From Pseudomonadota bacterium (lineage in GTDB: Bacteria > Myxococcota_A > UBA796 > GCA-2862545), in NCBI GenBank assembly GCA_002862545.1, contig PKDJ01000142.1, positions 1-32,529 of the forward strand: a DNA stretch of 32,529 nucleotides, read 5' to 3'. How positions within the stretch are numbered: the first letter of the stretch is position 1; each line of letters begins with the position of its first letter. The notes beneath the pieces were generated by a model. That model worked only from the letters and a program-made list of their open reading frames with translations, did no database searches and was not told the DNA's origin. This document shows positions 24,429-32,529 of this stretch, piece by piece. Made by a program: the position numbers and the translations under genes.

Positions 24429-25367
24429 TTGTTGGTTCGTCCCAAGCGTGCCTTTCCCGGCACCCTCTTCCTCCTCAAGGGCACAGCGATCAGCCAGATC
24501 GCGCCCTGGCTCGTCGTGCTGGTGCTCGGCTCGGCCGTGATGGTCGCCAACGACGAGGCCTGGGGGCTCGAGGCGGTCCACCTGTCGACCATTCCGTTCA
24601 GTCTGATCGGTCTTGCGCTCTCGATCTTCCTCGGCTTTCGGAACAACGCCTGCTACGATCGCTGGTGGGAGGCGCGAAAGCTCTGGGGCAAGCTGATCAA
24701 CACGACCCGGACCCTCGCTCGACAGACGGTCACGCTGGTCGGTCCGAGCGACGGGGCGGATGCCGAGGCGGTCACGGCACTTCATCGGCAGCAGATCCAC
24801 CGCACGGTGGCGTACGTGCACGCGCTGCGGGTGCACCTCCGCCGGCAGTCAGTGTTCATCGACCTCCAGCCCTTCCTGCCGGGCGAGGAGATGACGGCGG
24901 TGCGCGAGTCGCGCAACCCGCCGATCACGCTGCTGCGCCACCTCGCCGAGGGCTACCGCGAGGGCTTCGACAAGGGCTGGGTGCACCCGATGCACCTGCG
25001 CGTGCTGGAAGAGACGGTCACTCTGCTCACCGACATCCAGGGCGGCTGTGAGCGCATCAAGAACACACCCGTGCCGCTCTCCTACACGGCGCTCACCCAC
25101 CGCATCGTCGGCGTGTACTGCGCTGCGCTCCCGTTCGGACTGATCGGCGAGCTCGGCAACATGACCCCGCTGGTCGTCGGCATCGTGGCGTTCGCCTTCC
25201 TGGGACTCGACGCCGTGGGTACGCAGATCGAGGACCCCTTCGAGGAGGATCCGAACGATCTCCCACTCTCCGCGATCTCCCGGATGCTCGAGAACGACCT
25301 GCGCGAGGTCCTCGGCGAGACGGATCTGCGACCCGACCTCGGGCCGGTCGACGGCATCCTGCTCTAG
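24429..25367 (+). CDS. Bestrophin-family (UPF0187/YneE) chloride-type channel
   Basis: A 312-residue protein starting at TTG 24429, chosen because GGAG (24419-24422) is six bases upstream and the next residues are LVRPKRAFPG. Membrane helices lie at about 24-42, 52-70, 218-236 and 238-256. The family signature FRNNACYDRWWEARKLWG covers residues 70-87, and a second conserved region (PLSYTALTHR, LPFGLIGELG) precedes helix three. The C-terminal GLDAVGTQIEDPF is also typical of bacterial bestrophins. These form pentameric anion (sometimes cation) channels in the inner membrane. A TTAGCT box at 24400-24405 could be its -10. The gene is convergent with the DUF4340 gene, ten bases apart. Confidence 0.9.
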   Translation: MLVRPKRAFPGTLFLLKGTAISQIAPWLVVLVLGSAVMVANDEAWGLEAVHLSTIPFSLIGLALSIFLGFRNNACYDRWWEARKLWGKLINTTRTLARQTVTLVGPSDGADAEAVTALHRQQIHRTVAYVHALRVHLRRQSVFIDLQPFLPGEEMTAVRESRNPPITLLRHLAEGYREGFDKGWVHPMHLRVLEETVTLLTDIQGGCERIKNTPVPLSYTALTHRIVGVYCAALPFGLIGELGNMTPLVVGIVAFAFLGLDAVGTQIEDPFEEDPNDLPLSAISRMLENDLREVLGETDLRPDLGPVDGILL

Positions 25368-25377
25368 GCTCGGCTGA

Positions 25378-26379
25378 TCAGCCTGGGGGCGCAGCTCCGA
25401 AGAAGCCGCCCGCGGGCTGGTTGTCTTCTTCGGTGGGCAGCGCCACCTCGAGGAACTTGAAGTCGGTCTCGAGCGCGCGAATGACCGCGCTCTCCAGCAC
25501 CTCGACGACCCACTCGCTGTCGTCGGCCTTGACGTAGCGCTTGGCCTCCGATGCCCGTGCTCCGACGGTGTAGCCGCGCAGAACGGTAGACTCGCCCTCG
25601 ATCACGGTGAACTCGACACGCACGCTGCCGTCGAGTCCGTACTCGGGCTTGACCTCTCTGCCAGCCGGCCCGCTCATGCGCAGCGACAGGAGCGAGCGCG
25701 CGATGGCATCCGCCTCGCCCTGCTGGAGGTTGGACGGGTCTTCGAGCTCCTCGGAGCTCCACGCACCACCCATCCGGATCAGCGTGTGGTCGCCCTGCGG
25801 GTTCTTGATGCGGAGGTCGGTGATGGAGTCGACGGGTACCTTGACGTAGGCCGTGTCGAAGAAGCGACGAGGCGTGTCTGGGATGGACCAGGCTGTGACC
25901 CCACGCAGCTGGTAGACCTCTGCCTCGCCCTCGGGACGCACCTGCATCGAGGCACCCGTCGCCGCACCGAGGAACAGCGTCTTGGACTCGGGGCCAGCGC
26001 TCACGGTGACGCGCCGCGTGAACTGGTCATCTGCGACCTGCAGCGCCGCATGGGCGCCGGCGGTCGTGCCGATCGGGGAGTGCACCACGACCTCGCCGAG
26101 CTGGTCGAGCACCGGCTGAACCCGGTCAGGGTCTGCCGGGTAGTCGCTCGCCGAGGAGATCAGCCAGGTGTCTCCCTCCTTGTCGAGCACGATCGAGCGC
26201 GGCGGAGACTCCATCTCCGGCGTCGTGCGTGGCACGATCTCCAGGTGGGTGATGGCGTCAGCACCGAAGTCCACCAGGGTGACCGAGGACGGACCGGAGG
26301 ACGTGGGCATCCAGGTCACGGCGGCGAGGCCGAGCTGCAGGACGAGCGCCCCGACGAGCAGCTTGTTGATGGGCGTCAT
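25378..26379 (-). CDS. DUF4340-domain membrane-anchored protein
   Basis: A 333-residue protein with one N-terminal helix (about 6-24) and a periplasmic beta-rich domain. DUF4340 features are the repeated pattern of an IVLDKEGDTWLI strand, DPDRVQPVLDQL helix and RRVTVS strand, then RFFDTAYVKVP. This layout recurs in the second half (about 195-315). The tail is Gly/Pro-rich (PAGGFFGAAPPG). Its start overlaps the stop of the fused permease gene by four bases (ATGA), so it is the third member of the GldA-like operon. Such DUF4340 proteins commonly accompany GldF/GldG-type ABC systems. Its role is probably structural or as an auxiliary subunit. Confidence 0.85.
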   Translation of the reverse strand: MTPINKLLVGALVLQLGLAAVTWMPTSSGPSSVTLVDFGADAITHLEIVPRTTPEMESPPRSIVLDKEGDTWLISSASDYPADPDRVQPVLDQLGEVVVHSPIGTTAGAHAALQVADDQFTRRVTVSAGPESKTLFLGAATGASMQVRPEGEAEVYQLRGVTAWSIPDTPRRFFDTAYVKVPVDSITDLRIKNPQGDHTLIRMGGAWSSEELEDPSNLQQGEADAIARSLLSLRMSGPAGREVKPEYGLDGSVRVEFTVIEGESTVLRGYTVGARASEAKRYVKADDSEWVVEVLESAVIRALETDFKFLEVALPTEEDNQPAGGFFGAAPPG

Positions 26380-29228
26380 GCCGCCTCCTCGGGCAGGGGA
26401 ATGGGTGTCGCAGAGCGGCTGCGGAGCAGCGGTACGAGGACCACCAGCAGCATGGGGAACATCACCAGCGCATAGGCGGCGAGCTCGATCGAGGTCTTCT
26501 CGGCCTCGTCGAGTGGATACAGCGTGCGCGTGAAGGCGCCGCCCGACCGGATCGCGAGGAGCTCGGTGTCTTCGACGGACCAGTCGATCAGGTTCTGGAG
26601 CAGCTCGACATTGCCGCGGTGCACGAGGCCGGTCTGCTGTGACGCCAGGCTCAGCAGCACGTCCGAGACGAGCTCGCCGCTTCCGATCACCACCAGGCGT
26701 CCGTCGGCCACCGATTCCTTGATGGTGCGACCGTCTCCGTTGTTCTGTGCGTCACCGAACAGCGGGTTGGTCTTGTCGGCGAAGTGACTCGGGAAGCGGC
26801 CCTCGAGGGTCACGCCGACCAGCTGGCGGCCGGGCGCGGCACCGACCGGGAAGCCGTAGTCGGGGAAGGCGACGAAGTCCGGGTCGATGGAGGTCGTCTC
26901 GGCCACCCAGGAGCCCGGCGACGTGAACACGAGCTCCTCGGCGGTCACGCCCTCTGGGAGCGTCTCGGCGAGGGAGAGCGGCGAGGCCCAGGGCATGGAG
27001 AGCGCGTTCAGGCCGGCCACGGCGGGGTGCTCACGATCGAGGCCGTCGGGTCGCACGTCGGGGAACAGCGGATAGGGCAGGAGCTCCACCCGCTGCATCG
27101 AGAAGCCGCCGCGGCGCTCGATCCGAGGGAAGGGGAACATCGCGTTCTGCGGGTCCATCACCAGGCCCTCACCGACGTTGACCCCCCAGGTCGCGAGGAG
27201 CTCGGCGAGTCCGGTGTCGCTCGGAGTGGCCTCCAGGCCCGCTTGCCCGAGTCCGATGTCCTGCGCTCCGGCGAGAGCGATCACCGAGCCTCCGCGCATC
27301 AGGAACTGGTCTACGCCGAAGCGCTGAAGCTCGGTCATGGCGCCGGGCTTGCCCACGATCAGCACGTCGACGTCCTCGGGCACGTAGCCGTCGGCCAGCT
27401 GTGCCTTCGAGACCTCGTAGGTCTCCTGGAGCAGTCGCTCGATCTGCTGGTAGTCAGGCTGTGGTGGTGGGGGCTGCAGCTGCGGCGGCAGGTTCGGATT
27501 CGGCGGGGGCGGCTCGGGCTGCTCGGTCAGGATGGCGACCTTCTTGAGCTGCCCTGGTGTGGCGCGCTTGACGGCGGCCTCGATGGCCTGGCGCAGCTCG
27601 GCCTCGGCGATGTCTCCACGCGGCAGGATGCGCTGCACGGTGTCACCGATCTCGAGGACCAGGTGCAGGTAGAACACGTCGCGCCCGAGGAGGTCGACGG
27701 CCAGCGGCTGCACCCCGTACTCGGTGTAGAGCCGGTCCATCAGCGCGTCGTCCGTGGAGGGGTCGACCTCTTGGAAGATCAGCTTGCCGCGGGAGCGGTC
27801 CGCGACGTCGCTGCCGATGGTCCGGAAGGTCTGCACGACGGGCTCGAAGTCGGCCGGCACACGGTCGGGCGTGATGTAGGCCGTGAGCTTCGCCTCACCG
27901 GGGAGCGCGGTCAGGATCACGTCCAGCGACTGGAACTCCTGCGTGACCTTCCGAATCGCGCGGGTCACGTCGTACTCGAGGTTGCGAAGCTCCACACGGA
28001 TGTCGGTGTCGGAGGGCTGCACGTCGATCAGGTCTTGGAAGTCGAGCACCTCGTACTCGTCGCCGTAGCGGATCAGGATGTGGAAGTAGGCGTTCACGAC
28101 GCCCTGGCTCGTGCGGTCGGACACGCCGAAGGGGAAGCTCCGAATGCCGTACTGCTCGCTGATCTCGGCCTCGAGCTCCTCGTCGGTGTTGGGATCGTCG
28201 AAGCCGACGGTCACGCGTCCGCGGCCATGCACGGCGTACTCCTGAAGCATGTCGCGGATCTGCGGCATCAAGGGCTCGAGGAGCGGATGCGTGCGCGAGC
28301 TGAAGTAGCCGTGCAGGTGGAGGGGCTCGTCGAGCTGGGCAAGGGTCGACTTGGTCGTCTGGCTGATCGAGAAGTCGCCGTTCTCGGTGATGTCGATGCG
28401 TGCCGCGGTCACGGGGTAGAGCCAGATGCACGCGGCGAGGGCGTTGAAGAACGTCAGGCCGAGGAGAATCCGCCACTGCAGGGTGCGCTGGCGACCGCGG
28501 GTCGAGCCCGGATCAACCCTGAGCGAGTCCAAGAAGTAGGCGTTGAGTGTCAGGAAGGAGCCGGTGATGGCGCCGTAGTAGACGAGGTCGCGCAGGTCGA
28601 TCACCCCGCGGCCGATGCTCTCGAAGCGGCTGCCCGTGCCGAGTGCACGCAGCGCCTCGCTGGTCTCGGCGGCGAAGAAGGTCGTGAAGCGGTCGTCCCC
28701 GATCAGGAAGGCGATGCCCCCCACCACGAGGGTGGACATCAGGGCGACCACCTGATTGTCCGTGCGCGCGCTCACACACAGGCCGATGGCCATGTAGGCG
28801 CTGCCCAGCAGCAGGGCTCCGAGGTAGCCGCCGACCACGGGCCCCCAGTCGAGCGGACCCAGCATGCTGACCACGAAGGGGAGCGGGAGCGTGAGGCCGA
28901 GAGCCACGGCGATCAGCGCCATTCCGGCGAGGAACTTGCCGACGACCAGCTCGCTGGTGCGCACGGGTAGGGTGAGCAGGACCTCGAGGGTGCCGGCGCG
29001 CTTCTCCTCGGCCCAGGCCCGCATGGTGACGGCCGCGACGAGGAAGATCAGGAGCAGCGGCAGCAGCTCGAACAGCGGCCGCACGTCGGCGAGACCGCGC
29101 ACGAAGAACTGCTTGGTGGTGAAGAAGCCAACCAGCGTGGTCACGAGGAAGATGGCGAGAAAGATCAGCGCAATGGGGCTGGTGAACAGGGAGCGGAGCT
29201 CCTTGCGCGCGACGGTGAGCGCGTTCAT
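26376..29228 (-). CDS. Fused GldF-like ABC permease and GldG-like auxiliary protein
   Basis: A 950-residue fusion. Residues about 1-240 are an ABC-2 permease (helices near 17-36, 52-71, 97-125, 130-152, 158-180, 215-235; motif RAWAEEKRAGTLEVLLTLP). Residues about 250-275 contain a linker helix that starts the GldG-like (ABC_transp_aux, PF09822) part. That part has the conserved TARIDITENGDFSIS and TTKSTLAQLDEPL segments and a Rossmann-like periplasmic domain (VDVLIVGKPGAMTELQRFGV). A proline-rich loop lies at about 566-590 and a final helix at about 915-938. In Bacteroidetes gldF and gldG are separate genes. Both ends overlap neighbours by four bases. The cargo is not known. Confidence 0.88.
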   Translation of the reverse strand: MNALTVARKELRSLFTSPIALIFLAIFLVTTLVGFFTTKQFFVRGLADVRPLFELLPLLLIFLVAAVTMRAWAEEKRAGTLEVLLTLPVRTSELVVGKFLAGMALIAVALGLTLPLPFVVSMLGPLDWGPVVGGYLGALLLGSAYMAIGLCVSARTDNQVVALMSTLVVGGIAFLIGDDRFTTFFAAETSEALRALGTGSRFESIGRGVIDLRDLVYYGAITGSFLTLNAYFLDSLRVDPGSTRGRQRTLQWRILLGLTFFNALAACIWLYPVTAARIDITENGDFSISQTTKSTLAQLDEPLHLHGYFSSRTHPLLEPLMPQIRDMLQEYAVHGRGRVTVGFDDPNTDEELEAEISEQYGIRSFPFGVSDRTSQGVVNAYFHILIRYGDEYEVLDFQDLIDVQPSDTDIRVELRNLEYDVTRAIRKVTQEFQSLDVILTALPGEAKLTAYITPDRVPADFEPVVQTFRTIGSDVADRSRGKLIFQEVDPSTDDALMDRLYTEYGVQPLAVDLLGRDVFYLHLVLEIGDTVQRILPRGDIAEAELRQAIEAAVKRATPGQLKKVAILTEQPEPPPPNPNLPPQLQPPPPQPDYQQIERLLQETYEVSKAQLADGYVPEDVDVLIVGKPGAMTELQRFGVDQFLMRGGSVIALAGAQDIGLGQAGLEATPSDTGLAELLATWGVNVGEGLVMDPQNAMFPFPRIERRGGFSMQRVELLPYPLFPDVRPDGLDREHPAVAGLNALSMPWASPLSLAETLPEGVTAEELVFTSPGSWVAETTSIDPDFVAFPDYGFPVGAAPGRQLVGVTLEGRFPSHFADKTNPLFGDAQNNGDGRTIKESVADGRLVVIGSGELVSDVLLSLASQQTGLVHRGNVELLQNLIDWSVEDTELLAIRSGGAFTRTLYPLDEAEKTSIELAAYALVMFPMLLVVLVPLLRSRSATPIPLPEEAA

Positions 29229-30175
29229 GAGGCCTCCACTCGGGCGATGTGTTCACGCTGAAGGCGCCGGAAGACGCCGTCGAGGGTCTGAACCTCGGGG
29301 GTGACTGCACCGATGGTCCAGCCTGCGTCGAGAGCCGCGCGGAGGACGGCCGAGGTGGGGAGCGCCTCGCCAGTGCAGGAGAGGGCCCAGACGGTGTGAC
29401 CGGGCAGCTGCTCATCGGCTCCGAGCGCAGTGACCTCGCCGACGCCGGGGACATCGAGCAGCACGCGCTGAACGCTCTGGGCGTCGTCCGTGAGCGACAG
29501 GCGGATGCGCTGGCTCGCCAGGAGATCGGTCAGCGGCGCGTCCTTCGCGAGGTGCCCGTCGATCAGCACCACCACGCGATCACACACGGCCTCGACCTCT
29601 TGGAGGATGTGCGTGGACAAGATGATGGTCGTGTCTTGCGCCAGCCGATGGATCAGCTCGCGGATGGACTGGATCTGCACCGGGTCGAGGCCGTTGGTCG
29701 GCTCGTCGAGCACGAGCACCGCAGGATCGTGGAGGATCGCCTGTGCGATGCCGACACGCTGTCGGTAGCCCTTGGAGAGCGTGCGGATCGGCGAGGTGAG
29801 GTGCTGCTGCAGCCCCGTCGCGACAGCGGCCCTGCCGGCGGCAGCCACCCGCTGCTCGGGAGGGAGCCCCCGCAGCTCGGCCATCATCAGGAGGTAGTCC
29901 TGAACCAGCATGTCGGTGTAGATCGGCGCGTTCTCGGGGAGGTACCCGATCTGCTTCTGCGCACCGAGCCGGTCGTCGAGCACGTCGACGCCCCCAACGG
30001 CGATGGCGCCCGACGTGGGCTCGAGGAAGCCGGTGAGCATCTTCATCAGCGTCGTCTTCCCGGCGCCGTTGTGGCCCAGCAGACCCACGATCTCGCCGCG
30101 CTCGATCGTCAGAGAGACACCGTCCACCGCAACCTTCGACCCGTAGTGACGCGAAACGTCCCTGATCTCGATCAT
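29225..30175 (-). CDS. GldA-like ABC transporter ATP-binding protein
   Basis: A 316-residue ATPase from ATG 30175, with AAGGA five to six bases upstream. Walker A is GHNGAGKTT (34-42). The Q-loop region reads IGYLPEN, the glutamate-for-glutamine form common in GldA/NatA-type exporters. The signature is LSKGYRQR (133-140), Walker B VLVLDEP with Glu158, D-loop NGLDP, and switch His189 (STHI). A C-terminal domain of about 100 residues follows. It is the first gene of a three-gene operon and would energise the fused GldF-GldG permease. Confidence 0.92.
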   Translation of the reverse strand: MIEIRDVSRHYGSKVAVDGVSLTIERGEIVGLLGHNGAGKTTLMKMLTGFLEPTSGAIAVGGVDVLDDRLGAQKQIGYLPENAPIYTDMLVQDYLLMMAELRGLPPEQRVAAAGRAAVATGLQQHLTSPIRTLSKGYRQRVGIAQAILHDPAVLVLDEPTNGLDPVQIQSIRELIHRLAQDTTIILSTHILQEVEAVCDRVVVLIDGHLAKDAPLTDLLASQRIRLSLTDDAQSVQRVLLDVPGVGEVTALGADEQLPGHTVWALSCTGEALPTSAVLRAALDAGWTIGAVTPEVQTLDGVFRRLQREHIARVEAS

Positions 30176-30326
30176 CGCTGTCCTTCCGAAGGTGTGTCCG
30201 GGCTCTTGGTGGCCCGGGACGGCCGGTCGGTAATCACAGAAATGAATTCGGCAAGATTTGTTTGGGTCAGCGGTGGAGCGACTGCGCTGTGGGCGGTGTG
30301 TGCGTCACGTGGCGCGAGGAGGATGC
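30176..30326. promoter_or_regulatory. Divergent promoter region, GldA-like operon / Pal-like gene
   Basis: A 151-base spacer. It contains the most AT-rich patch of the window (about 30230-30262, including AAATGAATTC and AAGATTTG). On the minus strand TTGCCG, then 16 bases, then TACCGA gives a plausible -35/-10 pair for the ABC operon. A plus-strand promoter probably overlaps the same patch. No clear operator is seen. Confidence 0.35.
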
Positions 30327-30887
30327 ATGGTCCGAATGATGTGGCTGGCGGCGATGGTCGGTCTGGTGGCGTGTGCGGGCAGTCGGCGCCCTGGTGTGAC
30401 GGCGGCCGGTGCGGGGGGCGGTACCTCGAGTGCGGTGGTTGGTGGGGCTGACGCCGATGGCTTCGGGCTTGGCGCTCGAGCGGACATCGACGAGGTCCCG
30501 CTCGAGGTCCAGCAGATGGTCGCCAACCTCTCCCGGGTCCACTTCGAGACGGACACGTCACAGCTGACCGCAGACGCCCTCGCGGCCCTCGCAGAGAATG
30601 CTGCCATTCTCGCCCGGTACCCAGAGGTCCGCATCGAGGTCCAGGGACACGCCGACTCCCGCGGCACGACGGACTACAACCTGGCTCTCGGGCACCGACG
30701 TGCCCTGTCCGTGCAGCGGGCCCTCGCGGCACACGGCATCGCTGGCGATCGGATTCAGCCGACGACCTTCGGCGAGGAGCATCCCATCGAGGTGGGTGCG
30801 ACCGAGGGCGCCTGGTCGGCCAACCGTCGCGCCGAGTTTCGGGTGACGTGGGGGGGAGACGGCATCGTGGCAGGCTCCATCGACTGA
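30327..30887 (+). CDS. OmpA/Pal-family peptidoglycan-associated lipoprotein
   Basis: A 186-residue protein from ATG 30327, with GAGGAGG four bases upstream; the longer frame from 30258 is not supported. The lipobox GLVAC lipidates Cys16. A Gly/Ala-rich linker covers about 20-60. The OmpA C-terminal domain spans about 70-178, with VHFETDTSQL, EVQGHADSRGTTDYN (peptidoglycan-binding Asp and the following Arg), LGHRRALSVQ and NRRAEFRV. This is the Pal arrangement: outer-membrane lipid anchor plus meso-diaminopimelate binding. No tol genes are visible, so it may be one of several Pal paralogues. Confidence 0.92.
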   Translation: MVRMMWLAAMVGLVACAGSRRPGVTAAGAGGGTSSAVVGGADADGFGLGARADIDEVPLEVQQMVANLSRVHFETDTSQLTADALAALAENAAILARYPEVRIEVQGHADSRGTTDYNLALGHRRALSVQRALAAHGIAGDRIQPTTFGEEHPIEVGATEGAWSANRRAEFRVTWGGDGIVAGSID

Positions 30888-30934
30888 TCGCGTCGACCGT
30901 CACGGAGCGCCTGCGCGGGCTGCCGGCGATGGGA

Positions 30935-30940
30935 TAGACT
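30935..30940 (+). promoter_or_regulatory. Putative -10 box (TAGACT) for the TldD-type gene
   Basis: GGGATAGACT lies 18 bases before ATG 30959 and belongs to the TAG(A/G/C)(C/A)T group of boxes seen before other genes here. No clear -35 was identified. Confidence 0.35.
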
Positions 30941-30958
30941 CCCTCGCTTGGAGGTGGC

Positions 30959-32529
30959 ATGCACGATGCCGTCGTGAGGCGTTTCCGTGAGCTGGCCCCG
31001 TCGGGCGTCGACCTCTGCTCGCTGCGGGTGGTCGAGTCGCGGGTCGAGTCTCTGTCGCTGAGGCGCGGGGTCTTGGAGCCCCCGACGATCGCGACCGAGT
31101 CCGGCGCGATGGTCACCGTTCATGCGGGTGGCGGTCTCGGCTATGCGGCGACGACCGACCTGTCCTCCGCGGGCCTTCGTGCCGCCGTGGACCGGGCTCG
31201 GGAGTGGGCTGAGGGCACGGGGGAGTCGGCGCTCTTCGACACCCGCGCGCTGCCGCCTAGCACCCAGACCGGCGAGTGGGCGACGCCGACGCGCCGCCGG
31301 TGGGCCGACGTGACCGTCGCCGATCGGCTCGACTGGCTCCGGTCCACGGTGGCGGCCCTGCCGACGGACGAGCGCATCGTCCATCATGCGGTCGCGCTCA
31401 ACAGCATCCGCTCGCGCTCGCGGTGGGTGACGACGCACGGGGGGGATGTCGCACAGGAGCTGCATGTGCTGTCGCCGGATCTCACGGTGGTGGCTCATGC
31501 CGACGGGGAGAGCCAGACGCGCAGCACGGCCGGTCGAGGGCTGTCCCGACAGGGCGGGTGGGAGCTGCTCGACGAGGTGGATGGCCCCAGGCGGATGGCC
31601 CGCTACGCCGACGAGGCGCTCGCGCTGCTCGCAGCCCCCAACTGCCCGACGGGCAAGATGAGCGTCCTGCTCGCGCCGGACCAGATGGTCCTGCAGATTC
31701 ACGAGTCCATCGGGCATCCCCTCGAGCTGGACCGCATCCTGGGTGACGAGCGCAACTACGCGGGCACCACCTTCGTGAAGCCCGAGATGTTCGGCCGGTA
31801 CCAGTACGGGAGCGAGCTGCTCAACGTCGTCTTCGATCCGTCGGAGCCCACGGAGCTGGCGACCTACGGCTGGGACGACGACGGCACGCCCGCCGAGCGC
31901 CAGCACCTGATTCGCGACGGGCTGCTCGTGCGGCCCCTCGGCGGAGCGCTCAGTCAGCGACGCGCCGGGCTTCCCGGTGTCGCGAACAGCCGGGCCTGCT
32001 CGTGGAACCGGCCCCCGATCGATCGGATGGCGAACCTCGACCTCGTCCCCGGTGACAAGTCGCTCGAGGAGCTGATCGCAGGCATCGAAGATGGCGTCTG
32101 GATGCAGACCAACACCTCGTGGTCGATCGACGATCGGCGCGACAAGTTTCAGTTCGGGTGCGAGCTCGGACGCCGCATCGTGAACGGTGAGGTCGTCGGC
32201 CTCGTGAAGAACCCGAACTACCGGGGTCGCTCTGCGAGCTTCTGGCGCAACCTGGTGGCCGTCGGTGACCGCAGCACCTTCGAGGTCGGTGGGTCGCCCT
32301 TCTGCGGCAAGGGAGAGCCCAATCAGGTGGTGCGGGTGGGGCATGCCTCACCGGTTTGCCTGTTCTCCGACATCGCGGTGCGCAAGGCGCTTTCCATGGC
32401 CCTCGACCGCAAGGTCCTGGTCGAAATCGGCTATGGCGCCGCGGGCCGACCGACCTGCAACGTGATCCCCGCGCCCGCGATCTATAACAGCCCCAACACC
32501 GATTGCCTCGCGCAGGACGTCGAGGGCGC
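30959..32529 (+). CDS. tldD: TldD/PmbA-family metalloprotease, 3' part anomalous and cut by the window edge
   Basis: From ATG 30959 (GGAGG at 30950-30954) the frame stays open to the last base, 523 codons. Residues 1-about 470 are a full TldD-type protein. They include the HESIGHPLE zinc motif (His248, Glu249, His253), and RILGDERNYAGT after it. Later come RMANLDLVPG, VGLVKNPNYRG and the cysteine ligand in FCGKG (Cys449). TldD with TldE forms a protease that processes small peptides; no tldE is seen here. TldD proteins normally end about here (near 480 residues). Instead residues about 470-523 (VRKALSMALDRKVL, GRPTCNV, NSPNTDC) look like the second half of a peptide-ABC solute-binding protein. 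The true TldD terminus is therefore uncertain. Confidence 0.85.
   Translation, partial: MHDAVVRRFRELAPSGVDLCSLRVVESRVESLSLRRGVLEPPTIATESGAMVTVHAGGGLGYAATTDLSSAGLRAAVDRAREWAEGTGESALFDTRALPPSTQTGEWATPTRRRWADVTVADRLDWLRSTVAALPTDERIVHHAVALNSIRSRSRWVTTHGGDVAQELHVLSPDLTVVAHADGESQTRSTAGRGLSRQGGWELLDEVDGPRRMARYADEALALLAAPNCPTGKMSVLLAPDQMVLQIHESIGHPLELDRILGDERNYAGTTFVKPEMFGRYQYGSELLNVVFDPSEPTELATYGWDDDGTPAERQHLIRDGLLVRPLGGALSQRRAGLPGVANSRACSWNRPPIDRMANLDLVPGDKSLEELIAGIEDGVWMQTNTSWSIDDRRDKFQFGCELGRRIVNGEVVGLVKNPNYRGRSASFWRNLVAVGDRSTFEVGGSPFCGKGEPNQVVRVGHASPVCLFSDIAVRKALSMALDRKVLVEIGYGAAGRPTCNVIPAPAIYNSPNTDCLAQDVEG
32366..32529 (+). other. Solute-binding-protein-like segment in the TldD frame; likely chimeric junction
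   Basis: The translated segment has the conserved order SDIAVRKALSMALDR, then YGAAGRPTCN, then PAPAIYNSPNTDC. This belongs to family-5 extracellular solute-binding proteins for peptides, in the part facing the hinge. It has no place in TldD proteins. The change happens near the natural TldD end and near the edge of the sequence. An assembly join at a short shared word is the simplest reading; a genuine in-frame fusion is the alternative. Confidence 0.6.

Noticed and set aside
26784..28970. Long open frame (728 codons) antisense to the fused GldF-GldG gene
   Set aside because: Low-complexity charged sequence without motifs; the minus strand carries recognisable permease and GldG domains.
32366..32529. 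A real TldD-transporter fusion as the default reading
   Set aside because: The family change coincides with the normal TldD end and the edge of the sequence, so an assembly artefact is more likely until reads are checked.

Overview
The window is a gene-dense, very GC-rich stretch with about 29 protein genes. No tRNA, rRNA, IS element or CRISPR array was seen, and no gene-free gap exceeds about 150 bases. The style is that of a Myxococcota-like (former Deltaproteobacteria) bacterium. Evidence for this is a MopE-type lipoprotein with repeated D-x-D-x-D-G / CDD / DNDCDG metal-binding motifs, about nine predicted lipoproteins, several secreted hydrolases, and strong GC bias at third codon positions. 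This assignment is inferred from gene content, not from a marker gene.

Layout. 1-1065: tail of a Cys-containing extracellular-type protein, then a soluble SPFH/band-7 protein. 1087-7756 (minus): three exported lipoproteins, namely a MopE-like protein with a huge glycine-rich tail, a compact GH31 glycosidase, and a PHP-domain (CehA/McbA-like) protein. 7832-9502 (minus): a DUF456 membrane protein with a small membrane partner, and two tandem DUF486 DMT-like proteins. 9686-10363 (minus): a small carboxylesterase. 10499-14989 (plus): a three-gene TRAP-type uptake operon (helical lipoprotein, AdeT1/2-type solute-binding protein, fused small+large permease). Both the lipoprotein tail and a long loop of the permease carry repeated Asp-Pro-Phe motifs. 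15057-15854 (plus): a RibD-like deaminase with a shrunken reductase domain, sharing its stop with the convergent operon. 15851-20760 (minus): five overlapping or near-abutting genes, namely Ig-like lipoprotein, sulfatase lipoprotein, membrane-anchored protein, ABC permease and ABC ATPase. 20797-23076 (minus): Cys-rich lipoprotein, DUF1641 protein and a KirBac-type potassium channel. 23143-25367 (plus): a subtilisin-like lipoprotein and a bestrophin-family channel. 25378-30175 (minus): a GldA / fused GldF-GldG / DUF4340 ABC system. 30327-30887 (plus): a Pal/OmpA lipoprotein. 30959-end (plus): a TldD-type metalloprotease whose reading frame runs, at the edge of the window, into what looks like a peptide-ABC solute-binding protein.

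How the genes work together. Most products act at the envelope: uptake (TRAP operon), export or assembly (two ABC systems), ion flow (Kir and bestrophin channels), outer-membrane anchoring (Pal) and extracellular hydrolysis (GH31, sulfatase, PHP, subtilase). The most unusual system is the TRAP operon, because the same short linear motif is repeated in two of its three components. The most suspicious spot is the right edge, where the TldD frame changes protein family at about 32,370-32,385. That may be an assembly chimera rather than biology.
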